A DNA stretch of 64,000 bases. It comes from JALZKA01 sp963754045. Lineage in GTDB: Bacteria; Actinomycetota; Thermoleophilia; Solirubrobacterales; 70-9. Shown here one piece after another: positions 62,392 through 64,000 of this stretch (its first letter is position 1; the number at the start of each line of letters is the position of its first letter). Where the stretch lies: contig CAVWEN010000002.1 of NCBI GenBank assembly GCA_963754045.1, forward strand, positions 620,001 to 684,000, in the 5' to 3' direction. The translations under genes and the position numbers were made by a program. The notes below the pieces were generated by a model that saw only the letters and a list, made by a program, of their open reading frames with translations, was not told where the DNA came from and did not search any database.

Positions 62392-63101
62392 TGAACCGCC
62401 GGATCCTTGTCGCCGATGACGAGCCGTCGGTCCGCGAGTCGGTCGGCTACGCGCTTGGGCAGGAAGGCTTCGACGTGGTGATCGCTGACGATGGCGAGGA
62501 CGCCGAGGCGAAGTTCGCCGAGGACGAGGGTCGTTTCGACCTTCTGATCCTCGACATCATGATGCCCGGCAAGAGCGGCCTCGACGTCTGCAGGGAGGTG
62601 CGCGCCCAGAGCGCCGTACCGATCATCCTGTTGACCGCGAAGGACGCCGAAGTGGACAAGGTGGTCGGGCTCGAGGTCGGCGCCGACGACTACGTGACGA
62701 AGCCGTTCTCCGTTCGCGAACTGATCGGTCGCGTGCGGGCACAGCTGCGCCGCCGCGAGCTCGATCGCAGCTCCGTGGACGGGGGTGGCAAGACGATCGA
62801 CGCCGGTTCGGTGCGAATCGACCTTGCCCGCCACGTGGTGACGGTCCGTGGACGTCCGGTCAACCTCACCCGCTCCGAGTTCCAGGTGCTGCGGCTGCTG
62901 GCTGAGAGCCCCGGCAAGGTCTTCAGCCGTCTCGAGATCATGGAGGAGCTCTGGCAGTCGGAGTTCTCGGGCGATGTGCGCGCCTGCGACGTCCACATCT
63001 CGAACCTGCGCCAGAAGGTAGAGAGCGACCCGCAGGATCCGGAGCTGGTGCTCACGGTGCGCGGGGTCGGCTACCGCCTCGCGGAGGGAAACGAGGAATA
63101 G
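62391..63101 (+). CDS. OmpR-family response regulator
   Basis: 236 residues from ATG 62391, which overlaps the kinase stop by one base (TGATG). Receiver domain: acidic pair ADDEP, phosphoacceptor Asp55 in LLILDIMMPG, and Lys in YVTKPFSVREL. The winged helix effector contains NLTRSEFQVLRLL and ACDVHISNLRQKVE, ending in VRGVGYRL. It regulates genes under control of the cognate kinase. Targets are not visible, although the following gene cluster starts with a tRNA. Confidence 0.94.
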   Translation: MNRRILVADDEPSVRESVGYALGQEGFDVVIADDGEDAEAKFAEDEGRFDLLILDIMMPGKSGLDVCREVRAQSAVPIILLTAKDAEVDKVVGLEVGADDYVTKPFSVRELIGRVRAQLRRRELDRSSVDGGGKTIDAGSVRIDLARHVVTVRGRPVNLTRSEFQVLRLLAESPGKVFSRLEIMEELWQSEFSGDVRACDVHISNLRQKVESDPQDPELVLTVRGVGYRLAEGNEE

Positions 63102-63225
63102 AAACGCCGACGCGCGTGCAAGCTGAGCGCTGGCACCGTCGAGGTACGCGACGTCGCTGTCGCCCGGGTGAAGGTCAAGCGCGGTTAGCGCTGGGCACGC
63201 TGGCGCGTCGCTAATCTGAGCGCGC

Positions 63226-63298
63226 GCCGGCGTAGCTCAGTTGGTAGAGCACTTCACTCGTAATGAAGGGGTCAGCGGTTCAAATCCGCTCGCCGGCT
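63226..63298 (+). tRNA. tRNA-Thr (anticodon CGT)
   Basis: 73 nt without encoded CCA. The acceptor stem GCCGGCG pairs perfectly with CGCCGGC, with discriminator U. D stem GCTC/GAGC, anticodon stem CTTCA/TGAAG with loop CTCGTAA (anticodon CGT, reading ACG), a 5-nt variable loop and T stem AGCGG/CCGCT with TTCAAAT. TAATCT at 63212-63217 may be the -10. No CCA is encoded, as in many actinobacteria. Confidence 0.96.
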
Positions 63299-63335
63299 CT
63301 CACCCCGTGAACGTCCCTGACACCTCGCATAGCGC

Positions 63336-63833
63336 TTACTGGGGGATGTTCGGCTCGTCCGGACGCCTCGTCGGGGCGCCCGGTAGGCGGTCAACCACGC
63401 GCGCGAAGCGCTCGATCGCGCCCTCCAGCGGCTCGCCGATCTCGACCGCTCTGCGCACCGAGGGGAGCACGGCGACCATCGCGCTCGCCTGGGTCACGAC
63501 CTCCGCCGCGCGCTCGTGAACGAGGCGAGCCTCGCCGAGCATCTGCTCGCCGATCACGTTGAAGCGGTCGCCCAGGGCGACCAGCTCGCCGCCGCGTTCG
63601 TCGATTCGCCCGCCCAGCTCGAGAATCGCGGCGGCGCGTGAGTCGATCCGCTCGCCCAGCACCAGGATCTGCTCCGCTCGGCGGTCGAGATTCTCCAGCA
63701 GCGTCAGTACCCGCGGGACCGAACGGGCGACCTCGGCGATCGCGTCGAGGTCGCGCATCACGCGCCCGGCCAGCCGGGTCGGGATCTCGATCGGCGCCAG
63801 CAGGGGATTCACGAATCGCACTTTAAACCGCAC
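63336..63833 (-). CDS. Helical coiled-coil protein, unknown function
   Basis: 165 residues from GTG 63833; GTG at the VNPLLAPIEIP position is another candidate. Long charged helices with heptad-like content: RSVPRVLTLLENLDRRAEQILVLGERIDSRAAAILELGGRIDERGGELVALG. The N-terminus RFVNPLLAPIEIPTRLAGRVMRDLDAI appears to be a short amphipathic segment. No signal or membrane anchor is clear, though related actinobacterial proteins are called membrane-associated. Gap to tRNA-Thr is 37 nt. Divergent from the next gene. Confidence 0.6.
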   Translation of the reverse strand: MRFKVRFVNPLLAPIEIPTRLAGRVMRDLDAIAEVARSVPRVLTLLENLDRRAEQILVLGERIDSRAAAILELGGRIDERGGELVALGDRFNVIGEQMLGEARLVHERAAEVVTQASAMVAVLPSVRRAVEIGEPLEGAIERFARVVDRLPGAPTRRPDEPNIPQ

Positions 63834-63853
63834 CCCGCCACAATCGACCGTCC

Positions 63854-64000
63854 ATGTCAGTCCCTGAGAGCCAGCCGCCGACGCTGTCGGTCGTCACCGT
63901 CACCTACCGGCAGGGCGACCAGGTGCGACCCCTGCTCGCAGCGCTGGCGGACCAGCTGCGCGAAGGCGACGAGCTGATCGTGGTCGACAACGCGTCGGGC
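63854..64000 (+). CDS. Glycosyltransferase family 2, N-terminal part (truncated by window)
   Basis: The 49 codons present start MSVPESQPPTLSVVTVTYRQG, then LREGDELIVVDNASG, the nucleotide-sugar-binding start of GT2 (GT-A) enzymes. The DxD and catalytic residues lie beyond the window, so donor and acceptor cannot be inferred. CACAAT 9 nt before the ATG may be a leaderless -10. Divergent from the helical protein gene. Confidence 0.75.
   Translation, partial: MSVPESQPPTLSVVTVTYRQGDQVRPLLAALADQLREGDELIVVDNASG

Overview
The window is a dense, high-GC bacterial chromosome segment with GC-rich third codon positions, frequent GTG/TTG starts and very short intergenic gaps. The gene set points to a deep-branching Actinomycetota lineage, probably class Thermoleophilia (Solirubrobacterales or a relative): ssb-rpsR-rplI-dnaB, a B12-dependent ribonucleotide reductase with NrdR, a complete complex I, a double-length ThyX-like protein and an archaeal-style topoisomerase I. 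That placement is inferred from gene content; there is no rRNA here. No intergenic gap exceeds about 300 bases, and no CRISPR array, prophage, transposase or plasmid gene was seen.

Layout. 1-5.5 kb: tail of rpsF, ssb, rpsR, rplI, dnaB with an overlapping DnaC/IstB-type ATPase, and purA. 5.5-19.4 kb: housekeeping and lineage-specific genes (biotin-dependent carboxylase, acetyl-CoA synthetase, secreted serine protease, ThyX-like fusion, several unknown membrane proteins). 19.4-25.3 kb: nuoJKLMN on the minus strand. 25.3-34.9 kb: a lipid-metabolism island (two alpha/beta hydrolases, acyl-CoA dehydrogenase, thiolase-like protein, SDR, acyl-CoA ligase, SRPBCC protein and two TetR regulators with visible operators). 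35.0-44.1 kb: nuoABCDEFGHI on the minus strand. The 14 complex I genes are thus split into two same-strand blocks by the island. 44-56 kb: flavin reductase, lipoprotein cytochrome c, serS, msrB, thioesterase, typA, greA, nrdJ-nrdR, a hemolysin III-like protein and a siroheme-type dehydrogenase. 56-64 kb: topA, tmk, holB, a two-component system, tRNA-Thr(CGT), a helical protein and the start of a glycosyltransferase.

How the genes work together. DNA metabolism is well represented (SSB, DnaB and possible loader, delta prime, TopA, Tmk, NrdJ/NrdR, ThyX-like, PurA). Energy metabolism is complex I plus acyl-CoA and acetate activation, so fatty-acid or related acyl oxidation could feed NADH to complex I. 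The two TetR genes sit next to two distinct operator types; one type occurs twice, tying the second TetR to the divergent SDR / acyl-CoA ligase promoters and to a 31-residue small ORF.

Notable sequence-level features: a roughly 50-bp palindromic repeat present twice in tandem between two hydrolase genes and once, diverged, in frame inside nuoG; recurrent TAnnnT boxes 7-9 nt before start codons that suggest many leaderless mRNAs; and six convergent gene pairs whose stop codons overlap in a shared CTAG.
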